The translations under genes were made by a program, and so were the position numbers. Of a stretch of DNA of 64,000 bases, positions 32,701 through 44,783 are shown in pieces. The notes under the pieces are model-generated. The model was not told the origin of the DNA and did no database searches. It was given only the letters and a program-made list of their open reading frames with translations. The DNA is from Lasiodiplodia sp. COLG20 (Eukaryota; Ascomycota; Dothideomycetes; Botryosphaeriales; Botryosphaeriaceae). The stretch's first letter is position 1; the number at the start of each line of letters is the position of its first letter. The DNA lies in contig VNWV01000005.1 of the NCBI GenBank assembly GCA_009801085.1, positions 1,116,001 to 1,180,000 of the forward strand. The letters are read 5' to 3'.

Positions 32701-35700
32701 CTCGTAAGTAACTTATATACTACCGCGTATTTTTTAATAAATTTACGATAAAAGTTAGCGAAACTAAGAAAGAATTATACTTTCTTAATAGTTTTCGATA
32801 TAGACTAGTCTTAAATTACGTCTAGTTTAGTATCGTCTATACTAATATAGTTCGAGATAATAATAAATTCTAAGTATTTTATCTTCTAGAAGTACTATTC
32901 GTATTTTTTAAATATAATAAATAATTTCTACTCTTAGAGTACGTCTAGAATCTTCTTAATATATTTCGTATATTTTTTAAGAGTTTTTAAGTAGATTAAA
33001 ATATTATTTAGATAAACTATATAAAATATATCTAAATATAAACGTAAGACGTTATCGACTAAGCTCTAGAATATTATTAAGATATTAGTAAGTTTGAACG
33101 ATATAATCGTATATTCAAAGTAATTGTAATGTATTTAAAACGCTATCTTTTATTCTTTTTCTTTTTTAATTTGTACGAGATAGTAGTCGTCTTTAAGATT
33201 AAACTTAGTAAAGTATTTCGTCTCTTAAGTTTTATTCTAGAGTTCGTTAATATAGAGTAATAAATATTAGTTTTTTATCGTAATATTATTTAGTTATTTA
33301 TAATCGATATAGAGGTAGAGTTTACTATTTTTCTTTAGAACGAATAGAATAAAATATTCGACTAGTAATAACGAAGACCGTATATATTCTTATTTTACGT
33401 TTTTTTTAATATATTCTCTTAAAGTTTTACTTTTCTTTTAAGAGAGAAAGTAAATTAGCTTAAACGCGGGTTACGTTTCTAAAATAAAAGATATCTCGTA
33501 ATTTTATAGTTAGTACTTTAGTAGCTATTTTTTTTTCTTTTCTAAAATATTAATTACTATCTCTAAAACTATAGAAGTATCGTTTTAAGTTCTAGTATTA
33601 GAGCTTCTTTTTTTCTTAGAATTATTTATTTTTTTCTAGATATTACTTATAGTATATTTTCTATTCGGCTAGATAGTTTTTTTAACGAGTCTTTCGTCGT
33701 ATCTAGCGTATATTCTCTAGAAATAGTCTTTTTTAATTAACTTTAGATAGTTATTCTTCGTATAGAGTCTCGTTTTTAATCGCTATATCTTAGCTACGAT
33801 TCTATATTCTATTTTCTTACTAGGTTTAAGATATATTTCGTAAACTTTTTCGTCTCGACGTTTTATACGTTAAATTACCGCGTAGAATATTTTTTAAATA
33901 TTAATAAAGTCTAATACTTTTACGTTCTTTTTTAGCTCTACGTTTTAGACTTCTAGCTTTTAGCTTTAGCTCTAGCTCTTTTAGCTCTAGCTTCTAGCTC
34001 TAGCTTTATTCTTTAATATCTAGCTTATTTATTTTATAATAATAAGGTATTTCGCGTACTTTTTTTTCGAAAAACTAATTTTTTTCGTACTCTAGTTAAT
34101 TTATAGCTCGTATATTTTAAGCTATAGAATTTTAAAAATAATATCGTATTTTAGAATCGTTATAAGGTTTAAATTAATATATTTTTTATAATTATTAATA
34201 GAAATAAGAATCGTGCCGGTTTCTAAGTAGATTTATTCTTACTTAGTTAGTAATCTATCTATAGTAACTAGTAAGTAGAAGTAATTCTTCGTTTAGTAGT
34301 ATATATATAGCTTAGCGACGTAGACGAAGTCGATAAAGTTCTCTTACGCGCTACTATCGATTATAGCTATTATATAGTAATTATTAATACGAATTAATAC
34401 GTGTACTAAGTTCGTAATTTTAGTTTTAGTAGGTATTTTTTCGTTCGATATACTTATAATCTTATTAAGAAATCTAGTAGACGATTTTTTCTAGAGTCTC
34501 TAGCTAGAGAGACCGTCTAGTTTTTCGATTAGAGTCGTAGATAGTTATAAAGTTTATACGTACGTAGATTTTTAAATTCTTCTATTTAATCGCGTAAAAG
34601 AAAGTTATTACTTAATAATTACGAGATATCGTTATAGAAATAGTAGTTTTATTCGCTTACGTAAAGAAGAATTATCTTTTATTACGTTTAGTATTTCTCT
34701 TAAATTCTTCGTCGATAACTAACTATTTTATTATAGATCTAGTACTATATTACTAGTCTCTTATATTTAGCTAATAGAATTTAGTATAGAGTATTTCTCT
34801 AGAATATTACTATTTTATATATTTTTAGTATTACTACTATATTTTAAAGATAAGTCTTATCTTTCTCGCGTTAGACGTTTCGAACTTTATTTTATAACTA
34901 TTTCGCGATTTCTTTAGCGGTAGTATAATATAATCGACGCTAGAGACTCTATTTACCGTACTAGTAAAACTTAATAATTACTACGTCGTTTATAACTTAG
35001 TATTATTAAATAGATAGCTTTAGACGTACTACTAGAGTCTAGATAGTAATAGACGTAGAACTAGAGACGCGTTAAATTTTTCCGTACTATTTAAGGTATT
35101 TCTTAATTTAAACTAGAGTAACTTCGTTTTTTTAGTTTTCGTCGTCTATTTCGCTAAGTTTAGACGTACTATCGTAGAATTCTTTAATATCGCTATTTAT
35201 TAAATCGTTATTCGAAAGTAGCGCTTCGATAAAGTCGTTAATTTTCTACTATTTTAGTATTTATAGAGTAGCGTTAACGCGCTAAGATTACTTAGAATAC
35301 TATTCGGCGCCGTCTTTTTTACTCTTATAGATAAGATAATTATTATTATAATAGACGGTCTAGCTTATAGCCGCGTAGCTAATCGTTTTTATAACTATAA
35401 AGAAGATTTTTTAAGATTCTTTCTAATTTCTCTTATTAGTAACTACGTTTTAACGTATCTTTTTTCTTTATAGATAGTTTTATTAATATAGTTTATTTTA
35501 CTTCTCTTTATAGCGAAAGTATAAACTCTTATTAAAGCGTTTTTACTTTCGAGGTATAAACTTTCGTCGCTAGATATTCTTATCTTTTTCTTTATCGTAG
35601 ATTTTTCTTTCGTTTTTATAAACTATATTAAGTTCTATAGTATCGTTCTCGTTCTAGATATAGCGTAACTATTTTAGAAAGTTCTTTAATTAATACGTCT

Positions 35701-36539
35701 TTTAGTTCTATTCGTACTTATTCTAAAGCTATTTTATCTTAAGAGCTAGCTAAATTATAATTTCTAGAGTCTTCGTATTCTTATAAAGAACTATTACTTT
35801 TTTAATTTCGTTTTTTAGTTCTTTATAGTATAGAATTTTAAGCGTAAGATTTAAGTATTCTTTAGCTAGAAAGACTATATTTTAGAACTTAATAGTATAG
35901 TCTTAAACGAATCTCTTTTACGTTATTTTTAAAAGATTATAGATAGCTTAATACGTCTCGTCTAGTTCGCTAAAGATTTATTTTAAAGCGATAGCGAAGT
36001 TTTAATAGTTTATAAAGAGTTATTAAGTAGTTTTAGTCTAGAAAAAAAAAGATTAAGTCTAGTACTCTCTTTTAAACGGTTAAAACTATTACTTTACTAC
36101 GTTTTTAAAATAGATACTAGCGTAGAGAATCTAATTCTTTAATTCTATAAATTATTTCTAGAAGAAGTAGATATAGTCGTTTAGTTATAATAGAAAGGTC
36201 TACGTTTTCTTACGGTCTTCGTAGTATAAATCGAACTTAAATATCTTAATCTTAGTCGCTAGTAGCGTCTAGAAAGTCTAGACGACTTAGATTTAGAGAA
36301 CGTTATTTTATATACGTAGTTTCTAAATTATTTTCTATAGTTCTTCGTTAGAAAAAATTATATTTACTTATAGAGGCGGGATTATAAGCTTATTACCCGC
36401 GTTATTTATACTAATTATAGTATTAACTATAATTAGTATCTATTTTATTAGTAATTTTTATACTAGGGTAATATTTTTCTCTTTTAGTCGATAATCTTAA
36501 TTAATTATCTTTCTCTTCTTATAAAAATAGTAGTTAAAA

Positions 36540-37303
36540 TATAATAATAGACTTCTTTTACTAAGCTTTAAAGTTACTTAGTAGATTAAATAAACTATAA
36601 AGTTTACTTTAGAGAGATAAGAGAGAAAGAATAATAATTAGATAAGAGAATATTACGTAATTATACGATATATAGTAAGTTAGTTATCTCTAACTAAAGA
36701 GTCTTAATTAGAACTTTAAGTTAACTATAAAGAGTTAAGAGTCTAGCTAACGAGTATATCTATATACTATAGAAAAGCTAGTTATAATCTAAGAAGTTCT
36801 TATAAGCTTAACTTCTAAGAACTTAGATTAAATTATTACGAGCTTAGCTTTTAAGAACTCGCTATAGATCGTATATAACTTAGACGTTTAGAGCGTTCTT
36901 TCGTCTTTTAAACGATCGTAATATCGTACTATATCTTACTTATTTCTCTTTTTATTTACTTTTTAATTTTCTATCTTCGCACGCTTCTTTAAAACGATTA
37001 TACGTCTAGATCTTTAGTTCTTAACTTAACTTTATAGTTCTTCGTTTCGTAGAGAATTCTCTAGTTCGTACTTTCTTTTAAAGCTATTACGCTCTCGTAA
37101 ACGTTCTTTTTATACGAGCTTTAGCTATTATCTATTAATATTCTCGTACGCGTCGTTATTTTATATTCTCTAGATTTTCGTACGAAATTTAAAACCGTAC
37201 AATTCTTTTATTTATAAAACTTATTAGCTCTTATAGCGAACTTTTTTATACGAACTTTCTATTCTTAAAGTTATAAAGCCCGTATTTTCTAAAGTTTATA
37301 ATA
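36540..37303 (-). repeat. 5' LTR of Gypsy copy 1
   Basis: A 764-bp LTR matching the other family LTRs. The 5-bp flanks of the whole element (GGAGT at 28959 and CTAGT at 37304) do not match well, so no target duplication is claimed. Confidence 0.8.
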
Positions 37304-38700
37304 CTAGTATATCTTATTATTATAACTTATCTTTAAAAGCTCTAGTTTATAACTATTCTTTAAATAAATAATAAGTTACTATTAGAAATATTTAATATTA
37401 AGCGCGTATCGAAGTAGTATATACTATCTCTATTATTCTCGTCTACTTCTACTAAATATATAGATTTATAATAACTATTAAATTTAAAAGTATAAGTACG
37501 ACGAAGAGCGCTTTTACTATAACTATAAAAAGTTTAAACTAGAATATATAGATAGAGACGTATAACTATCTAAATAAGCCGATACTTTAACTATTATAGT
37601 ATTCTAGTAGTATATTTATTAAGTCTAGATAAGATAAAACGCTATACGAGATCGCGAAGAATATTAGTACTTTTATAAAAAGATTTACGTCTATTTTATA
37701 ACGTTTTAATAATATTAAATAATAGCTTCGAGTTCTTTAAATATCGTTTAAGCTATAAAATATAGCGATAAAAGCGTCGTTTATATATAAGACTCTTTAG
37801 TCTTCTTAGACTATACTAAATATCTACTACGCGACTATCGTATATACTATACTAGAGTAGTCTATAATAAAATTTTTCTTTCGAAATATTATATCTAGTA
37901 GAATAAATTATTTATAAAAGCTAGAGAGTTTAAAAGAGCTAGAAAATCTATAGAAGCTAGAGAATAAGCGAGAAATACTTAAGTCTAGATACGGTTTAAA
38001 TTTAGAGACGCTTAATCTAAATCGTAAGACTATAAATAACTTATATTAAAGCTACTTAAAGTATATATATTCTTCGTAGCCGCTTTTTAATACGTAGTAT
38101 TTAGTATCTAAGATTAAGAAATTCGTTAAAAGATATAGTTCTAGTACTATTAGTAGAAACTTCTATATAAATCTTACTATCGATAACGTAATAGTACTTT
38201 TAGTACTTACTTTAGAAAAAATTTATAAGTATAAGACTTATTTACTTAATTTTATATTCTTAAATAACGCTACGTCTAGTCTTAACTACTATACTTTTAT
38301 AAGTAATATACTATATACGGTTTACGAATATAATAATCTTTTTTATAGTTAAGTAGATATATTAGTGTACTTCTATAAGAATTAGCTACTTTACGTATCG
38401 AGAAGCTAGAGCTAAATTTAGTACGTTTATAGAATTTATAGTATTTTAATTAATAAGTAAGAAGTATTTTAGCTTCAAAGAGTTAAACTAATTATTAAGT
38501 AGAAATAAAAAATCTCTTAACTATAACGCTTTAAGACCGAATATTTTAGATAATATAACTACTTAAAAAGTCGCTTCGAATATAGCTAATAGTATCGATA
38601 GTTACGAGGTAAACTTAATTAAATTTTTATACTAGATATACTAGTAACTTAAAAGATTAGTTTAAAATTTTTTTTTTATAAGAACCTTTACGATAGAAAA
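37304..38700. other. RIP-saturated unidentified sequence
   Basis: AT-rich with stops in every frame. Long stretches read as Tyr/Ile/Arg-rich chains, but I cannot tie them to a family. It may be the upstream part of the transcription-factor remnant that follows, or another element. Confidence 0.4.
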
Positions 38701-38759
38701 AAAAGTTAATTTTTTTTAGTAATATCCGTGTCGAAATAAGTTACTTTAGACTAAATAGT

Positions 38760-39610
38760 ATCTCTAAAGATATAGAACGTATTAGTCTTTTTAATCGAAT
38801 AAAACCGTCCGAGAAGATTAATTTAATATATTTTTCGACTTAGATATATCTTAAAAAGATTCTTAAAGAGACTTAGATAGTCTTATATAATAAACGTATA
38901 ATAACTTACTCGCATTACGTAATACTAAGCTAATAGGTTATAGGATAAAAGTAGTCTACTATATATAACGATATTCTTAAAGACTAGCTACGAACCTAGC
39001 GGGAAATACTTCTAGAATATCTTCGATAGAATAACTCGAATAAACCCTCTAATAACGTTAATAAGGTACGTATACGCGCTAAATACTACGACGCGATATA
39101 AATTATTACGAGACCAACGCTTCTCTATACGATTTATATTAATCCGGTTCTAAACTTTCTAACGAAGAAATATAGCTTTACGCGCGCTAACGAGAATAAC
39201 TCGTCTAATTTATTAGAAAGCTTAAAATCTCTATCTAAGAAAGATTAGTATAGGGTTATAATAGTAAGTAAACGCTACGTTAACTTAGTAGTATAGAGTA
39301 TTATCGCTTTCGATAGTATTAATACTAACGAGCGACTAATCGTTACTAACGTCTTTAGTACAACACATACGTAAGTAAAGAATTAAAAGATCTTTTAAAA
39401 GACTATGCTAATATTAGGGATTGCAGTCAATTTGGCAACTGCCTTGTTTTAGCAGCAGTCCGCAAGTCGTAGATGCGTAATCTAGTCCCTTACGGCCGTG
39501 CTATTAGACTCATCGAGCGTATAGTAAGGTTTCTACGCCGTCTGGAACCCGTATCGCTAACGCTACGAGTAGATACCATAATTCTTAAGAAGACGCTGAA
39601 GGCCCTTCAT
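38760..39610 (+). pseudogene. Fungal zinc-cluster transcription factor remnant (C-terminal part)
   Basis: Allowing for RIP stops, the plus strand reads AKYYDAI..IITRPTLLYT, YVNLVV..SIIAFDSINTNE, RLIVTNVFSTTHT and KTMLILGIAVNLATALF. This order (helical block with ITRPxLLY, then RPIVTNxFGTAHxQ-type motif) fits the C-terminal end of the fungal-specific transcription factor domain of Zn2Cys6 regulators. The zinc cluster itself is not seen. RIP density falls from about 39370 onwards, where CpA and TpG reappear. Confidence 0.5.
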
Positions 39611-40263
39611 AAAAAATAGCCGGAAGTTGGTTGAATAGACGCTTAGATGTGGACATCACTTTCTATTGAACAGTACAAATGAATTGTACCGAGCACTGCT
39701 GCCTCTCACAATGGGTTTGCAATCACCCGATCGTCAGTGGCATGAATTGAGAGAGAGAGGCTCAGGAGCCGCCTCTTTTCCTCAGGATCTAAGGCCAACT
39801 AATTTAGGGCGACCGTATGCGCTCGTGTATGGCCACATTCTAACACCTTGGTACCTGCTCCTATGCCTGTGAAGCGACGTCGATGGGGTCGATCGGTCGC
39901 ACTTTACTTTTCTGCTTTTCGGACGGACCTGGAGAGTAATGCATCTAGTATGGGGCCCGAACGACCATTATTCTGCGAGCTGATCGTGCAATAATAGGGT
40001 GTGTCAGTATTGCCGATTGTATTTGCCGCGTTTCATTGCTTTTTCTTCACCACCTGGGTGAGAAGCGTTGCTGCAGGCATTGTTGGGAGTCCGTGCGTGC
40101 CAGCAGCCAGATTCCCAAAAACCAAGTTGCCGCTGGCACGCACGGACGTTCTAGCCACGCTAAACCACTAGCATCATAGCGCGAAGGCTGCGCCGCCCCA
40201 CGTCCGCCCGGCGTAACATTAAAGGCTCCAACGCCGTCGACCTTTAGTGGACACCCGCCCTCC
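39611..40263. other. Upstream region of the JmjC-Ulp1 gene
   Basis: GC-balanced sequence with no supported gene; a 68-codon frame at 39666 has no recognisable domain. It holds a perfect 16-bp inverted repeat (separate entry) and presumably the promoter of the gene starting at 40264. No convincing TATA box is visible. Confidence 0.5.
40089..40147. repeat. Perfect 16-bp inverted repeat upstream of the JmjC-Ulp1 gene
   Basis: GTCCGTGCGTGCCAGC (40089-40104) and its exact reverse complement (40132-40147) are separated by 27 bp. It lies 117 bp before the predicted start codon. It is GC-rich and unmutated. It may be a regulatory palindrome, a short hairpin in the transcript leader, or a small element footprint. 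Confidence 0.8.
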
Positions 40264-43200
40264 ATGACTCCTAGGACTCGGCGCAGACCATCGCCGGTAA
40301 ATCTCCGGAAGGTAGCATCCGATTTGGAGAAGTTGTTGTCCCAAGTAGCTGTAAGTCTCCCGTGCATATACACGCGCAAGACTGATTGTCCACTAGGAAG
40401 TAGCAGGCCAGCTATGTCAGCTGCGGAGTGCAAGCAAGATCCACGTTCTACAAATCAAGCGCTATGCCGGGGGCCTGCACGACCAAGCCGACAAACTGCT
40501 CCAACACGCCGAGAAATTGATCAAACACGCCAAGGGACCGCTTTACCCAGCCGACAAGCAGGCAGCCGAATCTGATAACGGAAGTGGAGAGGAGACTTCT
40601 ACCTGTGGGTCGGCTTCCTCTCCAGAGCATGGAAACTCAGTCGTACGTCAAGAGTCCGAATTGGACGGCTACTACAACGGGGGAATCAAGCTTGAGTCAG
40701 CACAGCTAGGCAAGCACACCGTTCGCAACATCTATCGAATAGTCGAGGAGTTTCCGGCGAGCAAAGAGATCGGCTACTTCAAGAGCACGGCTGGAAATGA
40801 CCTCAGCATAGACCTAGAGAATATCAGCGGCTCGACAATTCGAATCGAAAGCTGGTACCAGTCTCAAGCAGTGCGCCTTTCGCCATCCGAGAACTACGAG
40901 CTTCGTGGTCTCATGTGTAAGCACGAAGTCGCACCGGTCCAGAGCTCGTCATTTCGCATTCCGGACCTACATTGGACAGATCCAGGACTGGATTATCGAG
41001 AACTGCTGTCCTCTACCGTGAGAGATGCTTACGGGGAGGACACGTCTTACCTTGTGATGCCAGTAGAGTTCGTAACCTACTGGCTGGAGTCGATTGGTCT
41101 GTCCTCGGGGCTCTTGGACTGCGGCAGAAGGCTCAAATTGACAAACGGCTGGATCCATGGAGTGCATACCGCGTATCTGTACATCAGCGCAAGCCGTGGA
41201 TCAGGCTCAGCCTTGCACGTAGAGGACGGGTTCCTCGGATCTATCAACATTGTCCTCGCAGGGGCGCCTAAAGTATGGCTTATGGTGGAGCCAGCATACC
41301 GTGAAGAGCTCGAAAGCAAAGCGAAGGAGAGGCTCGGAGGCAAGGATTATTCGTGCTCCCAGTTCGTCCGCCATCTGGATAGCCTGCTTTCACCGGAACT
41401 TCTGGATCAATGGGAGATACCATATCGAATTGTGCCGTGCGGAGCCGGAGAGATGATTGCGACATTCGCGGAGACTTACCATCAAGTCGTGAATGCCGGT
41501 CCGAATATTTCCATGGCAATCAACTTCGCGCCGGACCCTCACTGGGCTGGACCGCCTAAGAATTACCAATTCTGCGGGAGGTGCGGTGGCAAGCATCGAG
41601 TCAGAAAAGAACAGCTTCAAATTCAGCAGCCCGGCCATCGTCTTGAAGGAGCTATCATTAAGGAGACCGAAGCCGACTCCAATAGATCACCAGATGACTC
41701 GAATCCGTCGGAAATAGACATGGATTTACCTGACGAACAGGTGGATGAAGCTGTATCCGAGATGGTTCGCATGAATTTACCGAGCAACTGGAATTCATCT
41801 ATGGAACCACCGACGCCGGGCAACCCGTGTGGCTACGATGGCCCATCACCGGAAGAGCCCTTCGCCAGGCGTGCACCGGACGAACAGCCTCATGATGCAG
41901 CGACGCCGATGCAAGCACCTGAAACGCCTGAAGAGCCGCGCTGGCCGTCAAGTCCTTCAACATCAACACCTAAGCTCCCTAGCAAATCACAAACCTCACC
42001 CTGTGGAACGACAGCCTCGTCTTCGATATTGTCAACACCGCCCGAGTCTCTTAGCACATTGCATGAGTCTCCCCGCGAAGTTTCTACACCACCAACATCG
42101 CCGAACAACCCGCCTGAAACTTCCAACGAATCGCGGCACTCACCTTGTGAACTATCAACGCCGCCCACGGTGCTAACGGAGCTATGCGTGACCTCTAGCA
42201 CACCGCGCGATCCAAAATCACCGACAAAGCTGATAGAGCCAGAGATCCAACAGCGCGAAAGTGATCAGCGTCGGGCCGCAGACGCTCAAAGCGACAAGCG
42301 TGCCCAACCCATCATCATCCTTTCGCCTGACCATAGTAGAGTTGATGATTCTGTCGAGGTGCCTGTGAACGACTTGGGTCCGCGACCGACGTACAATGAG
42401 ACCCTTGAAGCAAAATTTGACAGACTCATCAAACATGTCAATGGATTCATCAAGCCGCTTCAGGTTTCAGAGGCGACTATCGAACGTTTCCGCCCGAGTC
42501 AGAAACTGGATGACGACGGCATCTTATTGGTGCTGGGTAAGATTCTTCCCAAGTCATCTGAGGCGTTGATAGCAACCTTTGCGATTCAAAATCCGCCAAA
42601 GAGTCTTTGCCACCGGTACACTGAGAGCGACGTCTCTTCGTCCATGCCTCCGCTTTTGAGACACAACATGGAATCTACCCACCTGTTTATTGCTTGTAAC
42701 GTCAATTCTACTTCTCTGGAGAGCATTTGGGGAGGGTCTTGCAACCATTGGATTCTCGTCGTCGTCGATCTCCAGAAGAATCAGAAGGTCTATGTTTTTG
42801 GCAACGAAGGAGGGCACGGGGCTGAAGCCGAGGTTTTGGCCTACAATATCGGCCTGTTCGTGAACAACTATCGGAGATCCGAAGGTGTTGATCCAATCTC
42901 GTGGTCGAATCCAGAAATCTATCCTGTAAGATGCGACATCCCTGAGTATTTCGTATTGGCTAAGTCCTACCTAGTTGTATCCAACCGGCAAGATTCCAGA
43001 CAGCTATAACTGCGGTGTGGCCGTAATATCACGTGCCGAGGCGTTTCTATACCCCGAAAAGGCCTTGAAAGTATCTACCGAAACCAGCATCGCCGAACTC
43101 AGCAGCCAACTGGACAGATTGCGGGTCGTCTATCTCGAGTCCATCTCTCAATCATGCGACAATGCAGCAGAGGATGCCAAAGAAGAACTTCATCTTCTGC

Positions 43201-44342
43201 AAGGATCTAGGAAGAGAAAGCAGCTATCTACTTCAACGGGAAAGCCCGTTAAGGTTAAGGTACCTTCGAAGAAGCTCAAGAAATCAAATCTTTCGTCGCT
43301 TCCTCCAGCTGTACTGGGCGCTCAACCACAAACTCAACAATGGGAAAGATGCCTTCGCCTCGCCGCCGAGCAAAACGGCTTCTCCGGGCCAGGAATTGTT
43401 GAGGCTTTCCGGAATGCACCTGAGAATCAGCCCATACACAAGATCGTCGAGGTCCTCCAATTGATCTGTGAAGTTGCCAACGCAGAAACCCTTATTCAGC
43501 TCAAGAGTGTCCTCTGCGAGCCAACAGTCCTCGAAAAAGGATTTGATGAGGATATCGGAAAGGTGATAAACCTTCACCATCTCATCATGGAATATGGTGA
43601 TGAGTCTTTTATTGCAAGGTTCCGAAGGTTTGAGTGTCAGGTCCTCTACTTTGAATGGTTTGAGTCCCAGAGACTTTCGAAGAGAAACAGGATGAAGGAG
43701 GAAAAAAACAGGAGAGACAACGTGATCAAATTCAAAAAAAGGCACGGTGTAGAGGACGACATCCAAGAAGACCGTAAAGTTGACAATAGAGACGCACAAC
43801 GTCATCTGAAAGACGAAATCATCGAAAAGATTGCGGCTCATGGAAACAAAGATGAAAGCAGGGTCCGTCAAGAGCTCAACACCAACTATAAGGAAGGGCG
43901 GATTTTGCACGCATTTCTCAGCCCACAGGACAGCCGATCTGCAAGACGCCATGTGAGGTTCCTCTCATTACTTCCTCTGTACAAGAAGTGGACTCGACCA
44001 CCAGTTCTGAATGTAATGGCCCATGACCCACCAGAGACGCACGGGATTCTGGAAAAGAAAATTGGAGGCAAGAAGTACTTACCCTCAACCTCTTCAATAC
44101 AAACGTCGCTGACACTTCTCAGAGTTCTTGGTCTCAATCAGCAGCTCGCAGACTACTTCGGAAGAGCCCTGTTCATCGCCCGGCCTGAGCTTCAAGAGAT
44201 AGAGTCATGCTATCTACCTAGAGGGAGTGACGCAGCGCTGCCTGAGACTGTTCGCCTAGTGTCGGAAAAAGACGATTCGATTAGGAGGATCAAACCAGCG
44301 GACATCGCATGGCTATTCAAGTCAGACGATACCGCTGGATAG
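40264..44342 (+). CDS. JmjC dioxygenase fused to a C48/Ulp1-like protease domain
   Basis: Three exons (40264-40350, 40397-42925, 42975-44342) with introns of 46 and 49 bp (GTAAGT and GTAAGA donors) give 1,327 residues. The long second exon lacks an early ATG, and the first exon supplies one in frame. Residues about 275-425 form a KDM4-like JmjC domain: HVED (His303, Glu305), SIN (Asn313), APKVW (Lys321), SCSQFVRH (Cys349, His355), TYHQVVN (His391) and FCGRC (Cys422, Cys425); iron, cosubstrate and KDM4-type zinc ligands are all present, but no JmjN. A Ser/Thr-Pro-rich linker follows. Residues about 730-900 resemble a C48 protease: CNHWILVVVD (His813) and SYNCGVAVI (Cys885); the usual Asp is replaced (VYVFGNE, Asn832) and the usual Gln is not seen. 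The C terminus has basic KKLKK/RKRK clusters and a charged helical part. Histone demethylation plus ubiquitin-like deconjugation is inference. Confidence 0.88.
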
Positions 44343-44463
44343 CAACAGAAGAGGCTAGCTTGTGGAGAAGGAGGCGTGGATGTCGCGACGGGGCGAAGGG
44401 CAGAGCTAAAGTAGAGCCAGCACCAGAGGCAAGAATAAGTGGTGGAAGCAATCGCCAACGGGG

Positions 44464-44465
<2 letters not shown>

Positions 44466-44500
<35 letters not shown>
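44466..44500. repeat. Poly-T homopolymer, 35 nt
   Basis: An unbroken run of 35 T after five G, 124 bp past the stop codon. It could be the poly-A tail of a retroposed sequence on the minus strand, a slippage tract, or an assembly artefact. No target duplication or RNA-derived body was recognised. Confidence 0.9.
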
Positions 44501-44501
<1 letters not shown>

Positions 44502-44783
44502 TACGATGCAGTTTGTAAATATACTGATTTCCTGGCTCGGGATGCCACGTTTCTTAGAATAAGGCCGTGTTTCTAGTTGCTAAGATCCCCTTTTCATAGA
44601 GTAAGTTGATGATCTTTAGAATGGCATCTAGAAACGAAACTCTAGCTTTTTCCGACTGCGCTAAAGCGAAGGTTCGGCTAAAATGACCTAGGTCTTCTCT
44701 CCTATAAACTAAAGATCCTTGTCGATGTCTACTAAGCCTTCTACGACACAGTAAAAAAAAAAGGAGAAAGAGAAGGAATGAAC

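Larger units (their letters stand above)
28964..37303 (-). mobile_element. Full-length chromodomain Ty3/Gypsy retrotransposon (copy 1), RIP-degraded
   Basis: An 8.3-kb element on the minus strand bounded by two LTRs. Read from 36540 down: gag-like sequence (about 36400-35000, homologous to copy 3), a hexanucleotide repeat region (about 33950-34010), reverse transcriptase (about 33370-32700; recognisable as KNGKLRLxIDYRxLN, YLDDILIY and LGFANFYRKFI in the sister copy), RNase H, integrase (about 31870-30880, with DRDRLF and YxPQTNGQTERINQTLEQYL-like sequence), and a chromodomain (about 30750-30615: VVEKIFNSGYYN, FKYLIK, KPLKNYEDYKNLI). Many Gln and Trp codons are now stops, as RIP produces. A purine-rich tract next to 29745 is the likely polypurine primer. 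It interrupted an ankyrin gene. Confidence 0.85.

Noticed and set aside
27000..39000. CRISPR-like arrays or tandem spacers in AT-rich DNA
   Set aside because: Recurring motifs belong to ankyrin codons, LTRs or a microsatellite; no repeat-spacer pattern exists and the genome is eukaryotic.
40047..40433. 128-codon minus-strand frame over the promoter and first exon of the JmjC-Ulp1 gene
   Set aside because: No domain, and it overlaps the supported first exon and intron.
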